NCBI GenBank assembly: GCA_013695495.1 | Contig: JACDAK010000308.1 | Span: 1-6,188, forward strand | Direction: 5' to 3' | Source: Blastocatellia bacterium | Lineage (GTDB): Bacteria; Acidobacteriota; Blastocatellia; Pyrinomonadales; Pyrinomonadaceae | DNA length: 6,188 bases | Part shown: piece by piece, positions 1-6,188 of the stretch | Layout: each line of letters begins with the position of its first letter | How positions within the stretch are numbered: the stretch's first letter is position 1 | Made by a program: the position numbers and the translations under genes | The notes under the pieces: generated by a model | Database searches by the model: none | Told to the model about the DNA's origin: nothing | What the model saw: the letters and a program-made list of their open reading frames with translations, nothing else

Positions 1-768
1 GAGTTATATAAATATCGTGACCTGCTCCTTACGTTAACCGCTCATCGGGTCAAAGTACGATACAAACAATCGATCCTCGGCGTGGCGTGGGCGATTGTTC
101 AGCCGTTCTCGTTGATGCTCATTTACACGCTGATCTTTACGTATATCGCCCGCGTGCCCATGACGGGAACAACGCCGTATCCGATCGTGCTCTACAGCGC
201 TTTGCTGATCTGGACATTTTTCTCTACAGCGTTAACCTCCGCCACTAATGGTTTGGTAAGCCACACCCACTTGGTAACCAAGGTTTATTTTCCGCGTGAG
301 ATCCTTCCGTTGTCGTACGTCTTGGCAGGTCTATTTGACCTATTGATCGCGTCGCCGATACTAATCGGTTTGATGATCTATTACGGCGTTCCGATCTCAA
401 TCTACGCGCTATACGCGATCCCGATCGCATTAATCCTCACTGTTGTCTTGACGTCGGTCTCTTTAGTACTTTCAGCTGCCCAAGTTCATTTTCGTGACAT
501 CGGAATGGCGCTGCCGTTGGTTCTACAGATCTGGATGTTCGCATCGCCGGTCGTGTATCCGCTCAGCGCGGTACCCGAGCGGTTCCGCGCCTGGTACCTC
601 CTCAATCCGATGGCAGGTATCGTCGAAAACTTCCGTCGCGTATTAGTTGAGGCGGCTCCGCCAAACTTCGCCGAGCTGGGAATTGCAGCTCTGATAGCAG
701 TCGTATTCTTGCCGATTGCTTACATCATCTTTAAGCACACAGAGGCTAAAATTGCGGACGTAATCTAA
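1..768 (+). CDS. wzm: ABC-2 type polysaccharide export permease (Wzm-like), 5' end cut by the window
   Basis: Inner-membrane subunit of an ABC exporter that moves a lipid-linked polysaccharide from the cytoplasmic to the periplasmic face. The frame is open from base 1, giving 255 residues, and only a few N-terminal residues seem to be missing. A GTG at 82 could be taken as the start, but the codons before it read KVRYKQSILG, the conserved amphipathic segment preceding the first membrane helix in this family, so the gene starts before the window. Hydrophobic segments lie near residues 29-50, 62-82, 101-126, 137-160, 170-186 and 225-245 of the visible part, matching the six-helix ABC-2 fold. 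KVYFPREILPL (94-104), HFRDIG (163-168) and LNPMAGIVENFRR (201-213) are also family-typical. The stop lies 2 bases before the ATPase gene, so the two are surely co-translated. Family assignment is firm. The substrate is inferred from the neighbours, and a teichoic-acid exporter (TagG-like) is the alternative. Confidence 0.93.
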   Translation, partial: ELYKYRDLLLTLTAHRVKVRYKQSILGVAWAIVQPFSLMLIYTLIFTYIARVPMTGTTPYPIVLYSALLIWTFFSTALTSATNGLVSHTHLVTKVYFPREILPLSYVLAGLFDLLIASPILIGLMIYYGVPISIYALYAIPIALILTVVLTSVSLVLSAAQVHFRDIGMALPLVLQIWMFASPVVYPLSAVPERFRAWYLLNPMAGIVENFRRVLVEAAPPNFAELGIAALIAVVFLPIAYIIFKHTEAKIADVI

Positions 769-770
769 CT

Positions 771-2066
771 ATGATCGACCTAAAGTTCGCAAATGTTTCT
801 AAGCGCTACCGCATTCGGCAGGATTCGGTTGCTCACCCGTCGGAAGGTCGCCTAACTCGAACACTCAAAGGGATGTGGAAACCGCGTAAAGAATTCTGGG
901 CGGTTCGCGACGTGTCATTTGATGTAGAACGCGGTGAGGTTCTCGGAATTATCGGCCACAATGGCGCAGGTAAAAGCACTATTCTTAAAATGCTTGCGAG
1001 CATTACGCCTCCGACCTCCGGCGAGATCATCATCAACGGCCGTCTTTCAGCGTTGATCGAAGTGGGCTCGGGCTTTCACCCCGAATTGACCGGCCGTGAA
1101 AATATTTTCTTGAACGGATCGATTCTCGGAATGACGCGGAGAGAGATTGCTACAAAGTTAGAGAGGATTGTCGAATTCGCCGGCATTCAGCAGTTTGTTG
1201 ACACCCCCGTGAAGCGGTATTCCTCCGGAATGTATGTACGCCTAGGTTTTTCGATAGCCGCCCATCTGGATCCGGACATCTTGCTTCTCGACGAGGTCCT
1301 CGCAGTTGGCGACGCAGCGTTCCAGGCAAAGTGCCTCAAGCGTATCGCCGAATTGAAAGAATCAGGGACGACCATCGTCTTCATCTCTCACGACCTCGGA
1401 GCGGTGGAACGGGTATGCAGTAGAGCAATTCTTTTAGACCGCGGCGAGATAGCAGCAGTTGGCACAGCCAACGATGTGATCACGAAGTATCAGCGCGCGG
1501 ACCGGAGCGCCGCTGTGCGGACGTCTCCAGAAGCGCACAAAAATGCCTCCGAACGAGAGGTAGAGATAACATCGGTCGAATTCTATGATGGTGATGGCCG
1601 CGCGGTATCGGCCGTCAGAACAGGTGAGGAGTTAATAGCGAGGTTAACATACAGATGTGATGTCCCGGTAAAAGACGCTGTTTTTGAGTTTTTCGTCCTC
1701 ACATTGAGCGATCAACTCATTTGTCATTTCGTGTCGGATCCCGAGGAAGTTGGTACTGAGATCGATCGTGGAGTAGGCCTGATTGAAGTTAAGTGTGAAG
1801 AGTTTGGCCTACATCCTGACATCTATTATGTTGATGTGACGATAAGACATGCCACTTCGCCCCCAGGGTCCGACATCGATTGGCGACATCGGTTCAAATC
1901 GTTAAGGGTCGACCCGGGTAAGCAAACCCGTGGAATCTTCTATCTTCCCCATACCTGGAGCGGACCAACACCCCTTAACCCTTCGTCGCTCGAAAACAGC
2001 CAGCAGCACAGCGAAAACGATCCGAATCCATCGATGGCCGGTATTGTGAAGGTAAGCATGAACTGA
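771..2066 (+). CDS. wzt: Polysaccharide ABC exporter ATPase with C-terminal carbohydrate-binding domain (Wzt-like)
   Basis: Cytoplasmic ATPase that powers the permease encoded just upstream. In this 431-residue protein the nucleotide-binding domain covers about 1-245: Walker A GHNGAGKST (62-70), the family-typical Q-loop replacement IEVGSGFHPELTGREN (96-111), signature YSSGM (150-154), Walker B LLLDE (171-175) with D-loop VGD (179-181), and switch histidine H207 in SHD. After a linker comes a region of about 130 residues (about 262-392), predicted beta-rich and ending in GIFYLPHTW (388-396). It fits the Wzt C-terminal domain, which in characterised ABC-dependent O-antigen systems recognises the finished glycan. 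TagH and KpsT-type ATPases lack this domain, so it points to O-antigen-like export. The last 35 residues are polar and probably disordered. The ATG follows the permease stop by 2 bases with no good ribosome site of its own, so translation is probably coupled. All catalytic motifs are intact. Confidence 0.95.
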   Translation: MIDLKFANVSKRYRIRQDSVAHPSEGRLTRTLKGMWKPRKEFWAVRDVSFDVERGEVLGIIGHNGAGKSTILKMLASITPPTSGEIIINGRLSALIEVGSGFHPELTGRENIFLNGSILGMTRREIATKLERIVEFAGIQQFVDTPVKRYSSGMYVRLGFSIAAHLDPDILLLDEVLAVGDAAFQAKCLKRIAELKESGTTIVFISHDLGAVERVCSRAILLDRGEIAAVGTANDVITKYQRADRSAAVRTSPEAHKNASEREVEITSVEFYDGDGRAVSAVRTGEELIARLTYRCDVPVKDAVFEFFVLTLSDQLICHFVSDPEEVGTEIDRGVGLIEVKCEEFGLHPDIYYVDVTIRHATSPPGSDIDWRHRFKSLRVDPGKQTRGIFYLPHTWSGPTPLNPSSLENSQQHSENDPNPSMAGIVKVSMN

Positions 2067-2205
2067 GTTGCGAGCCGAGCTTTAGTACACCCACGCGGTT
2101 GACTCGGATGTATAATTTCGGACGGTCATGCAACGCACTTTCTGGCGTACTCTCCGAATATGTTCAACTCCGGCATCTATATTTATATTGCTTTAGTGAG
2201 CGGAT
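2067..2205. other. Non-coding gap between exporter genes and glycosyltransferase genes
   Basis: This 139-base stretch has no credible gene. It holds a perfect TATAAT at 2111-2116, but no -35-like hexamer sits 16-18 bases before it; the nearby TTGACT (2099-2104) is only 6 bases away. An AT-rich tract at about 2176-2190 could hold a second weak -10. CCGAG (2075-2079) could pair with CTCGG (2103-2107), but the loop is 23 bases and no T-run follows, so it is not a normal terminator. A separate promoter for the glycosyltransferase gene is possible but not shown. Confidence 0.4.
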
Positions 2206-3198
2206 ATGACAAGTAGCGAAAAAGTAACCTGGTTGTTGCCCGTCAAGAACGGAATGCCGTATATACGAGAGACCTTGGCGTCGATTTACGATCAAACGTA
2301 CCGAGATTGGGAAATAATTGTTTGGGATAACGGATCCACCGACGGAACGCTAGAAGAACTCAAGAAATGGATTCCCGGTAAACTGCCCGGTAAAATTGTT
2401 CGCGACAGGCCCCTTAGTCTCGGTCGCTCGTTGGCTGCGCTAGTTGAAATGGCTTCAACCGACCTTTGCGCCCGGATAGACGCTGATGATCTTTGTCATC
2501 CTGAACGGCTTGAAAAGCAGGTAGCCTTCATGCGGGAAAATCCGCAGGTTGGCCTACTGGGAACCCGATTCGAGAGGGTTGATCCCGAGGGCAAGCCGCT
2601 CAGTCTGGTCCTGAATTCGCCATACGACGACGCAGATCTGCGATGGAATCTCCGCTGGGGGAACGGGATTTGCCATCCGTCGGTGATGTTTAGGCGCTCA
2701 GCAGTATTAGCTGCAGGGAATTATCATGACTGTATGCCATACGAAGATTACGATCTTTGGCTGCGAATGTCGACGATCACCGAAGTGGGCCTGGTTCCGG
2801 AGGTCCTGCTGAAATATCGCATTGTTCCGACCGGTGTCATGGGCGGCGGCAGCATCGACCCAAAACCAGCCATTAACAAAGGAGCAGGCAAAAATGCATC
2901 TATTTTATTCGGTGACATGGATCCGTCTGCCGCACTCAAGATCAGAAACCGGGTCGCTCATGACCGGCAAAACACTGAGCCTGCAAAATTACGCCACTTG
3001 ATCGATCACAGGCGTGCCGCCGCCTCTGCTGCTCTTTCAGTCGGCAAGCCGCCATCGTATTTCCGCAATACCGATCTTTATCTAGAGCAAATGCGCTTTC
3101 TGATGTTTACGTGGTTGAAACAACACCTTTGGGGACGCACGGTCGTAAGGATGGGAAGGTCAGTTCACAGACTCACTTCTGCGAGACCGGACAGGTAA
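2206..3198 (+). CDS. Family 2 glycosyltransferase (GT-A fold), intact
   Basis: Predicted cytoplasmic enzyme that moves a sugar from a nucleotide-sugar to a growing glycan; donor and acceptor cannot be read from sequence. The 330 residues show the GT2 order of motifs: N-terminal strand VTWLLPVKNG (7-16), DNGSTDG (41-47, nucleotide binding), DADD (92-95, the metal-binding DxD), HPSV (157-160) and EDYDLWLRM (180-188), whose acidic pair supplies the likely catalytic base. No transmembrane segment is evident. The C-terminal 120 residues are less conserved, with basic and aromatic residues near the end that may touch the membrane or partner enzymes. The start is set by an in-frame TGA at 2197-2199, with ATG 2206 as the first start after it; the preceding GAGCGG is a weak ribosome site. 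It lies 139 bases after the exporter ATPase and just before two broken GT genes. It resembles in motif layout the minus-strand GT2 at 4298-5332 (EDFDMWFR there). Confidence 0.9.
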   Translation: MTSSEKVTWLLPVKNGMPYIRETLASIYDQTYRDWEIIVWDNGSTDGTLEELKKWIPGKLPGKIVRDRPLSLGRSLAALVEMASTDLCARIDADDLCHPERLEKQVAFMRENPQVGLLGTRFERVDPEGKPLSLVLNSPYDDADLRWNLRWGNGICHPSVMFRRSAVLAAGNYHDCMPYEDYDLWLRMSTITEVGLVPEVLLKYRIVPTGVMGGGSIDPKPAINKGAGKNASILFGDMDPSAALKIRNRVAHDRQNTEPAKLRHLIDHRRAAASAALSVGKPPSYFRNTDLYLEQMRFLMFTWLKQHLWGRTVVRMGRSVHRLTSARPDR

Positions 3199-3218
3199 GA
3201 GGCGGATCTTCGTAGACG

Positions 3219-3689
3219 ATGGGTGGAACCGAAGACGCGGATCTCCACACGCGGCTCTGGAAAGCTGGAAAAAAAGGGTTATATATCCCAGAGTTGTTTC
3301 TGTACCACAAAGTCGAACCACATCGGCTAACAAAGCATTATCATCGAAAATGGCATACCGGTCACGGGGCCTACTATGCAATAATGAGGGAAGAATCAAT
3401 TGAGGAATCAACTCTACGGTTGTTTGACATACCCGGCTGTATCTTTAATGAAAGTGCGTCAAGCTTTTTTAGGATGTTCGCGCTCCTCATTAAGGGCCGA
3501 CGCGACGAAGCCTTTTTATACGAAACGAAACTTCACTTCGGTTTAGGCTTTATGCGGCAGCGCTTTACAGATTTCCGCACTCTTAGCTCCTCGTCCATCG
3601 CTACACAAATATTTTCGACTACACGTTCAGTGTTCACTCGAATTACTGGATATTTCTTTCCACAGAGGAGGGGTGATCGTGCCAAATAG
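3219..3689 (+). pseudogene. C-terminal remnant of a family 2 glycosyltransferase
   Basis: The 156 codons begin at MGGTEDADLHTRLWKAGKKG, which matches the acidic-pair (ED) motif normally found around residue 190-200 of a roughly 320-residue GT2 enzyme. It continues with YIPELFLYHKV (22-32) and RLTKHYHRKWHTGHG (36-50), typical of the C-terminal half of this family. The N-terminal nucleotide-binding half, with the DGS and DxD motifs, is absent. An in-frame TAG lies at 3213-3215, two codons before the ATG, and the 20 bases after the preceding GT2 gene leave no room for the missing part. The remnant therefore cannot be a working transferase alone. The reading frame of the surviving half is clean, so the loss may be recent, or the fragment may still be translated. 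Its last 11 bases overlap the start region of the GT4 remnant, the usual tight packing of an operon, so the pair was probably inherited as neighbours. Family call is good; the missing half is a direct observation. Confidence 0.82.
3665..3673 (+). promoter_or_regulatory. Strong ribosome binding site for the GT4 remnant
   Basis: The run GAGGAGGGG is a near-ideal Shine-Dalgarno sequence inside the end of the GT2 remnant. Counted from AGGAGG (3666-3671) it lies 7 bases before GTG 3679, which favours that codon over GTG 3673 (overlapping the site itself) and over ATG 3691 (19 bases away). A preserved strong site before a broken gene suggests that the breakage is young. Confidence 0.6.
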
Positions 3690-4363
3690 AATGAAGTCGA
3701 GTGCGACCAAAAACAAACAGCCAATTCGAATTGGTCACGTGATAACTGGAATAATCGCTCGGGTGGCTGATCAGAAGGATTACGAAACCTTGGCGAAGGC
3801 GGCCGCTCGGGTCATTGCATTCGATTCGGATGTTCGGTTTCTAATAGTTGGAGACAATTCTAGAGGGGAAACCTACCGTCGACACTATGAGAAAGTCCAG
3901 AAGCTTCTGGACGAGCATGGAGTTGCTGAAAATTTTATATTTACTGGGCATCAGGATGAATGTCATCCCGTTTCTAGATGTAATGGATATATTCGTCTTG
4001 AGTACTCATAGCGAGGGACTGCCATTGGTTATACTGGAGGCAACGGCTCAGGCAAAACCGGTAATTGCAACAAGGGTTGGAGGTATCCCTGAGATAGTCG
4101 AACACGGTCAAACTGGTCTTCTATACGAACACAAAGACTCCGCAGCATTGGCCGAGCACATACTCCATCTTCTAAACAACAGAGATTTGTCGAAAGAGCT
4201 TGCGGAAGCAGGTCGCACGGCCATATGTTCGCAATTGCTAGATCTCCATAAAAAAGAGAAAGACATCGATGTAGAACGTCTTAGGTCACTGCGATTTTCA
4301 CCTCCTCGGCGAGCGGGCGAGTTCAAAGAGCCAAAGTACCACTCCTGGGTAAACTGCCATTAG
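3679..4363 (+). pseudogene. Broken family 4 glycosyltransferase: N-domain deletion plus frameshift
   Basis: Remnant of a GT4 (GT-B fold) enzyme. From GTG 3679 the frame reads IRIGHVITG (16-24), the usual first strand of a GT4 protein, then runs directly into IIARVADQKDYETLAKAAARV (25-45), which normally opens the second Rossmann domain near residue 190-200. Some 170-180 residues, most of the acceptor-binding domain, are therefore missing. LIVGD (55-59) and FTGHQD (88-93) follow. At 3955-3964 the frame breaks: removing one A from the AA at 3959-3960 gives HQDDVIPFLDVMDIFVLS, the expected family sequence, whereas the unshifted frame ends at TAG 4009-4011. The downstream frame carries the donor-binding E-x7-E motif (Glu codons 4013-4015 and 4037-4039) and GGIPEIVEHGQTGLL. 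Homology fades by about 4290, and the frame runs on to TAG 4361-4363 across the end of the convergent gene. A sequencing error could explain the shift but not the deletion. Confidence 0.85.
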
Positions 4364-5332
4364 CGCGATGACAAAGGTTAATTTCCGTGTTCTTCGAATT
4401 TTGTTAGCATGAACAAAGCACTTTCGTGCGTCATCGAACCTGCGCTGGCGCAGATGAGCTTTACCCTTTTCGATTAGCATTTGAGCCTTGCACCGTTTGT
4501 GCTGCGTCGCCCAGGCCTGCATTTCTTCGGGTATAAGCTCATACTTCTCATGGACAAATTCCAACGCGTCAACGCTGCGTTCGGCGGACGCAATCTCATT
4601 GCCGGTTAAACCGGTCGAGCGCACCCGGTATCTCAGTAAGGCCATTTTCTGGTAGTCGATTTTAGTACCTCGCTTCGCCAGGCGGAACCACATGTCAAAG
4701 TCCTCAGTGCGACCTGCTCTAGGGTCAAACAGTTCAGCCTGAATTATTGCTTCGCGCAAGCATACAGTCCCGGAAGTAATGACATTACAGGATCCGTTCA
4801 GAAGACTCGAGGTGGTCACCGGACCTGTCGAAGGTGCCCTATCCATAAATGTCCCATATTTGATTCCATTTTCATCGAAAAGATAAGCGTCGCAGTAGGC
4901 CATCGTGTGGTTGCCTTCCTCAAGAAACCTTAATTGTTTTTCAAGATACTCGGGTTGCCAGATGTCATCGCCGTCCAGAAATGCTATGTATTTACCACTT
5001 GCTGCGAGTATCCCCCTGTTACGCGCGGCGGCGGCACCCAAATTCTCTTGCTCTAAGAAAATGAGATCACCCAGAAAGGGCTCTACCTCCGCCTTTAGGG
5101 CTTCGGAATCGCTGGAACCGTCATTTATTAATATCGTCTCGAAGTCCCTATAGCTTTGAGAGCGTATCGATTCGAGCGTCTCCGCTATAAACGGTGAGAC
5201 ATTGAAAGCGGGAACGATGATACTAAACATCGGGGCCTGATGACCGGATTTTCGTTCAGTGCGAGCGGCATCGTTTTCTGATCCGCCGCCGGAAACTATT
5301 TGTGTATAGAAGCTCACCGATTCGGCTCCCAT
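4298..5332 (-). CDS. Family 2 glycosyltransferase with C-terminal helical and membrane segments
   Basis: Predicted glycosyltransferase of up to 344 residues. GT2 motifs in order: FSIIVPAFN (36-44), DGSSD (71-75), DGDD (120-123, metal-binding DxD) and EDFDMWFR (210-217, acidic pair with the likely catalytic base). After the GT-A core, about 279-313 looks like one helical hairpin of TPR type (EKGKAHLRQRRFDDARKCF), and 317-337 is a hydrophobic stretch that could anchor the C-terminus in the membrane, ending with a basic tail. The start is uncertain. ATG 5332 overlaps the upstream gene by 19 bases; GTG 5317 overlaps its TGA as GTGA and has GGGAG 8 bases ahead; ATG 5230 begins right at the conserved domain. 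The first 34 residues are not family-like. It is the second gene of a minus-strand pair and meets the GT4 remnant tail to tail, sharing 66 bases with its run-on frame. All core residues are present, so it is probably functional; the sugar specificity is unknown. Confidence 0.9.
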   Translation of the reverse strand: MGAESVSFYTQIVSGGGSENDAARTERKSGHQAPMFSIIVPAFNVSPFIAETLESIRSQSYRDFETILINDGSSDSEALKAEVEPFLGDLIFLEQENLGAAAARNRGILAASGKYIAFLDGDDIWQPEYLEKQLRFLEEGNHTMAYCDAYLFDENGIKYGTFMDRAPSTGPVTTSSLLNGSCNVITSGTVCLREAIIQAELFDPRAGRTEDFDMWFRLAKRGTKIDYQKMALLRYRVRSTGLTGNEIASAERSVDALEFVHEKYELIPEEMQAWATQHKRCKAQMLIEKGKAHLRQRRFDDARKCFVHANKIRRTRKLTFVIALMAVYPGVVLWLFELARSPRR

Positions 5333-6188
5333 CGAACATAACGTTCCCCGCTCAAAAACTTGAAAAGTCCAACGGCCGAGGAGAGATTTGCTAACACGAA
5401 GTACAAAGAAGCGGATAAAAGCTTCGACCTGATCGCTCGCCGTTCTAACAGGTAAGTCAGAGCGGCCAAGAGATAGAACCCAACCTGAAGTGCGAGCAAG
5501 GCGGCGTACATTCTCGAAAAGTTTGCCAAAACTGCTGTGGAGATGAAGATGGTGACAAGAAAAATGGGAACTAGATAACGCAGCAACTTATGTGAGAATA
5601 ACTGTACAGCAAAAAAACCACTCTTGAAGGGATTCAACATGTCCCTATTTCGCCACAAGTCGGTAAAAGTCTGCGAGATGATTCTCACCCGCATCTGAAA
5701 TTCTTTATCTGTTCGAGTATTGGTATCCTCAGTACAAACTGCCGCAGGTTCGTAAACCGAACGCAGGCCTTGCCGATATAATACGGTGCAGATTAGGAAG
5801 TCTGAGCATGCTTCGGGATACATTGGGATGTAAGCAGACCTGCGTACGGCGTAGAGGCAGCCGGAGACGCCGATCAACGAACACGCTGCGCTTTCGCTCG
5901 TTTTAATGAACGTTTCATACCCCCAATAGCTTTGAGTACCCTTTCCTACGGTCGCTTCATCTTTGTTCACATACACTAAACGTCCCGCCACACAACCGAC
6001 CGATGAATCAGCAAAGTTGGGCAACACGACCTCAAGTACATCCGGCTGATACATCGTGGTTGCGTCGGAAAACAATATGATCTCGCCTCGCGCTCTCTCT
6101 ACCGCTTTGTTTTGAGTATATGTCTTGCCAACCCGGCCTTCTTGCCGAAACAACTCGATCCCTCGATTCTCAAATTCCTTCACTATTT
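5314..6188 (-). CDS. Membrane-bound family 2 glycosyltransferase, N-terminus cut by the window
   Basis: The 3' part of a GT2 enzyme of the processive or polytopic type, with the N-terminal strands and first nucleotide-binding Asp motif lying outside the window. The frame stays open through the right edge, and a GTG at 6183 is internal: the codons around it read IVKEFENRGIELFRQ, matching the helix and strand that follow the first motif. Numbering from that GTG, GKTYTQNKAVERARGEIILF (19-38) leads into SDATT (39-43), the DxD-equivalent, here Asp-Ala-Thr. SDF (127-129) occupies the place of the catalytic acidic motif, with D128, and MRVRI (164-168) resembles the RxR part of the Q-x-x-R-W region. 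Hydrophobic segments follow near 204-222, 225-246 and 257-278. This layout fits inner-membrane GT2 proteins with C-terminal helices, which often add sugars to polyprenyl carriers or polymerise chains; which of these applies is not evident. Its TGA overlaps the next gene, so the two form an operon. Confidence 0.9.
   Translation of the reverse strand, partial: IVKEFENRGIELFRQEGRVGKTYTQNKAVERARGEIILFSDATTMYQPDVLEVVLPNFADSSVGCVAGRLVYVNKDEATVGKGTQSYWGYETFIKTSESAACSLIGVSGCLYAVRRSAYIPMYPEACSDFLICTVLYRQGLRSVYEPAAVCTEDTNTRTDKEFQMRVRIISQTFTDLWRNRDMLNPFKSGFFAVQLFSHKLLRYLVPIFLVTIFISTAVLANFSRMYAALLALQVGFYLLAALTYLLERRAIRSKLLSASLYFVLANLSSAVGLFKFLSGERYVRWEPNR
5326..5330 (-). promoter_or_regulatory. Possible ribosome binding site favouring GTG 5317
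   Basis: GGGAG on the minus strand lies 8 bases before GTG 5317, whose GTGA overlaps the stop of the upstream gene. This arrangement is typical of coupled translation. It competes with ATG 5332, which has only GGGGAA about 11 bases ahead. The choice changes just five N-terminal residues. Confidence 0.35.

Noticed and set aside
82..84. GTG as the start of the permease gene
   Set aside because: The in-frame codons upstream of it to base 1 encode the conserved N-terminal segment of the family, so the gene begins before the window.
2075..2107. CCGAG/CTCGG inverted repeat as a terminator after the ATPase gene
   Set aside because: The stem is only 5 base pairs with a 23-base loop and no following T-run.
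2099..2116. TTGACT and TATAAT as a sigma-70 promoter pair
   Set aside because: The spacer is 6 bases rather than about 17, so they cannot act together as one normal promoter.
3848..3955. ATG 3848 as the start of a separate gene ending at 4363
   Set aside because: Codons from 3848 to about 3955 in this frame show no family resemblance, while the other frame encodes good GT4 sequence there. Only the part after the frameshift is real in this frame.
3955..3964. Programmed ribosomal frameshifting to make a full GT4 product
   Set aside because: There is no slippery heptamer or evident downstream stem, and even the fused product would lack the N-terminal domain.
4108..4326. Minus-strand open frame of 72 codons, and similar open frames of 60-85 codons on the opposite strand of the other genes
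   Set aside because: They lie antisense to well-supported coding sequence, have no recognisable domain and are best explained as shadows of the codon pattern.
1..6188. tRNA, rRNA, CRISPR array, insertion sequence or toxin-antitoxin system
   Set aside because: Reading both strands showed no repeat-spacer pattern, no transposase-like protein, no terminal repeats around the decayed region and no RNA-gene signature.

Overview
The window is a section of a bacterial surface-polysaccharide (O-antigen or similar glycan) gene cluster. It carries an ABC-type polysaccharide exporter and four to five glycosyltransferase (GT) loci. The exporter ATPase has the long C-terminal domain seen in Wzt proteins of ABC-dependent O-antigen systems, which suggests a Gram-negative-type (diderm) organism of moderate GC content. 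The sequence alone does not fix the phylum. Acidobacteriota or a neighbouring soil lineage is a guess from the flavour of the proteins only.

Layout, left to right. Positions 1-2066 (+): the 3' part of a Wzm-type ABC-2 permease, open at the window edge, followed 2 bases later by a full-length Wzt-type ATPase. Positions 2067-2205: a 139-base non-coding gap with no convincing promoter or terminator. Positions 2206-3198 (+): an intact family 2 glycosyltransferase. Positions 3199-4363 (+): a decayed stretch. It holds an N-terminally truncated GT2 remnant (3219-3689), then a GT4 remnant (3679-4363) that has lost almost its whole N-terminal Rossmann domain, carries a one-base insertion near 3959 and appears to have lost its natural stop. 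Positions 4298-6188 (-): two overlapping GT2 genes facing the plus-strand genes. The membrane-anchored one (5314-6188) is upstream and cut by the window edge, and the other (4298-5332) follows it. The GT4 remnant and the minus-strand operon overlap tail to tail by 66 bases.

Expected interplay, from knowledge of the families: the GT2 and GT4 enzymes build a glycan on a lipid carrier at the cytoplasmic face. Wzm and Wzt then export the finished chain, with the Wzt C-terminal domain probably reading its chain end. The broken GTs suggest the glycan structure has changed recently by gene loss or recombination. I see no RNA gene, CRISPR array, insertion sequence or obviously new system here. The most informative part is the gene decay between 3199 and 4363.
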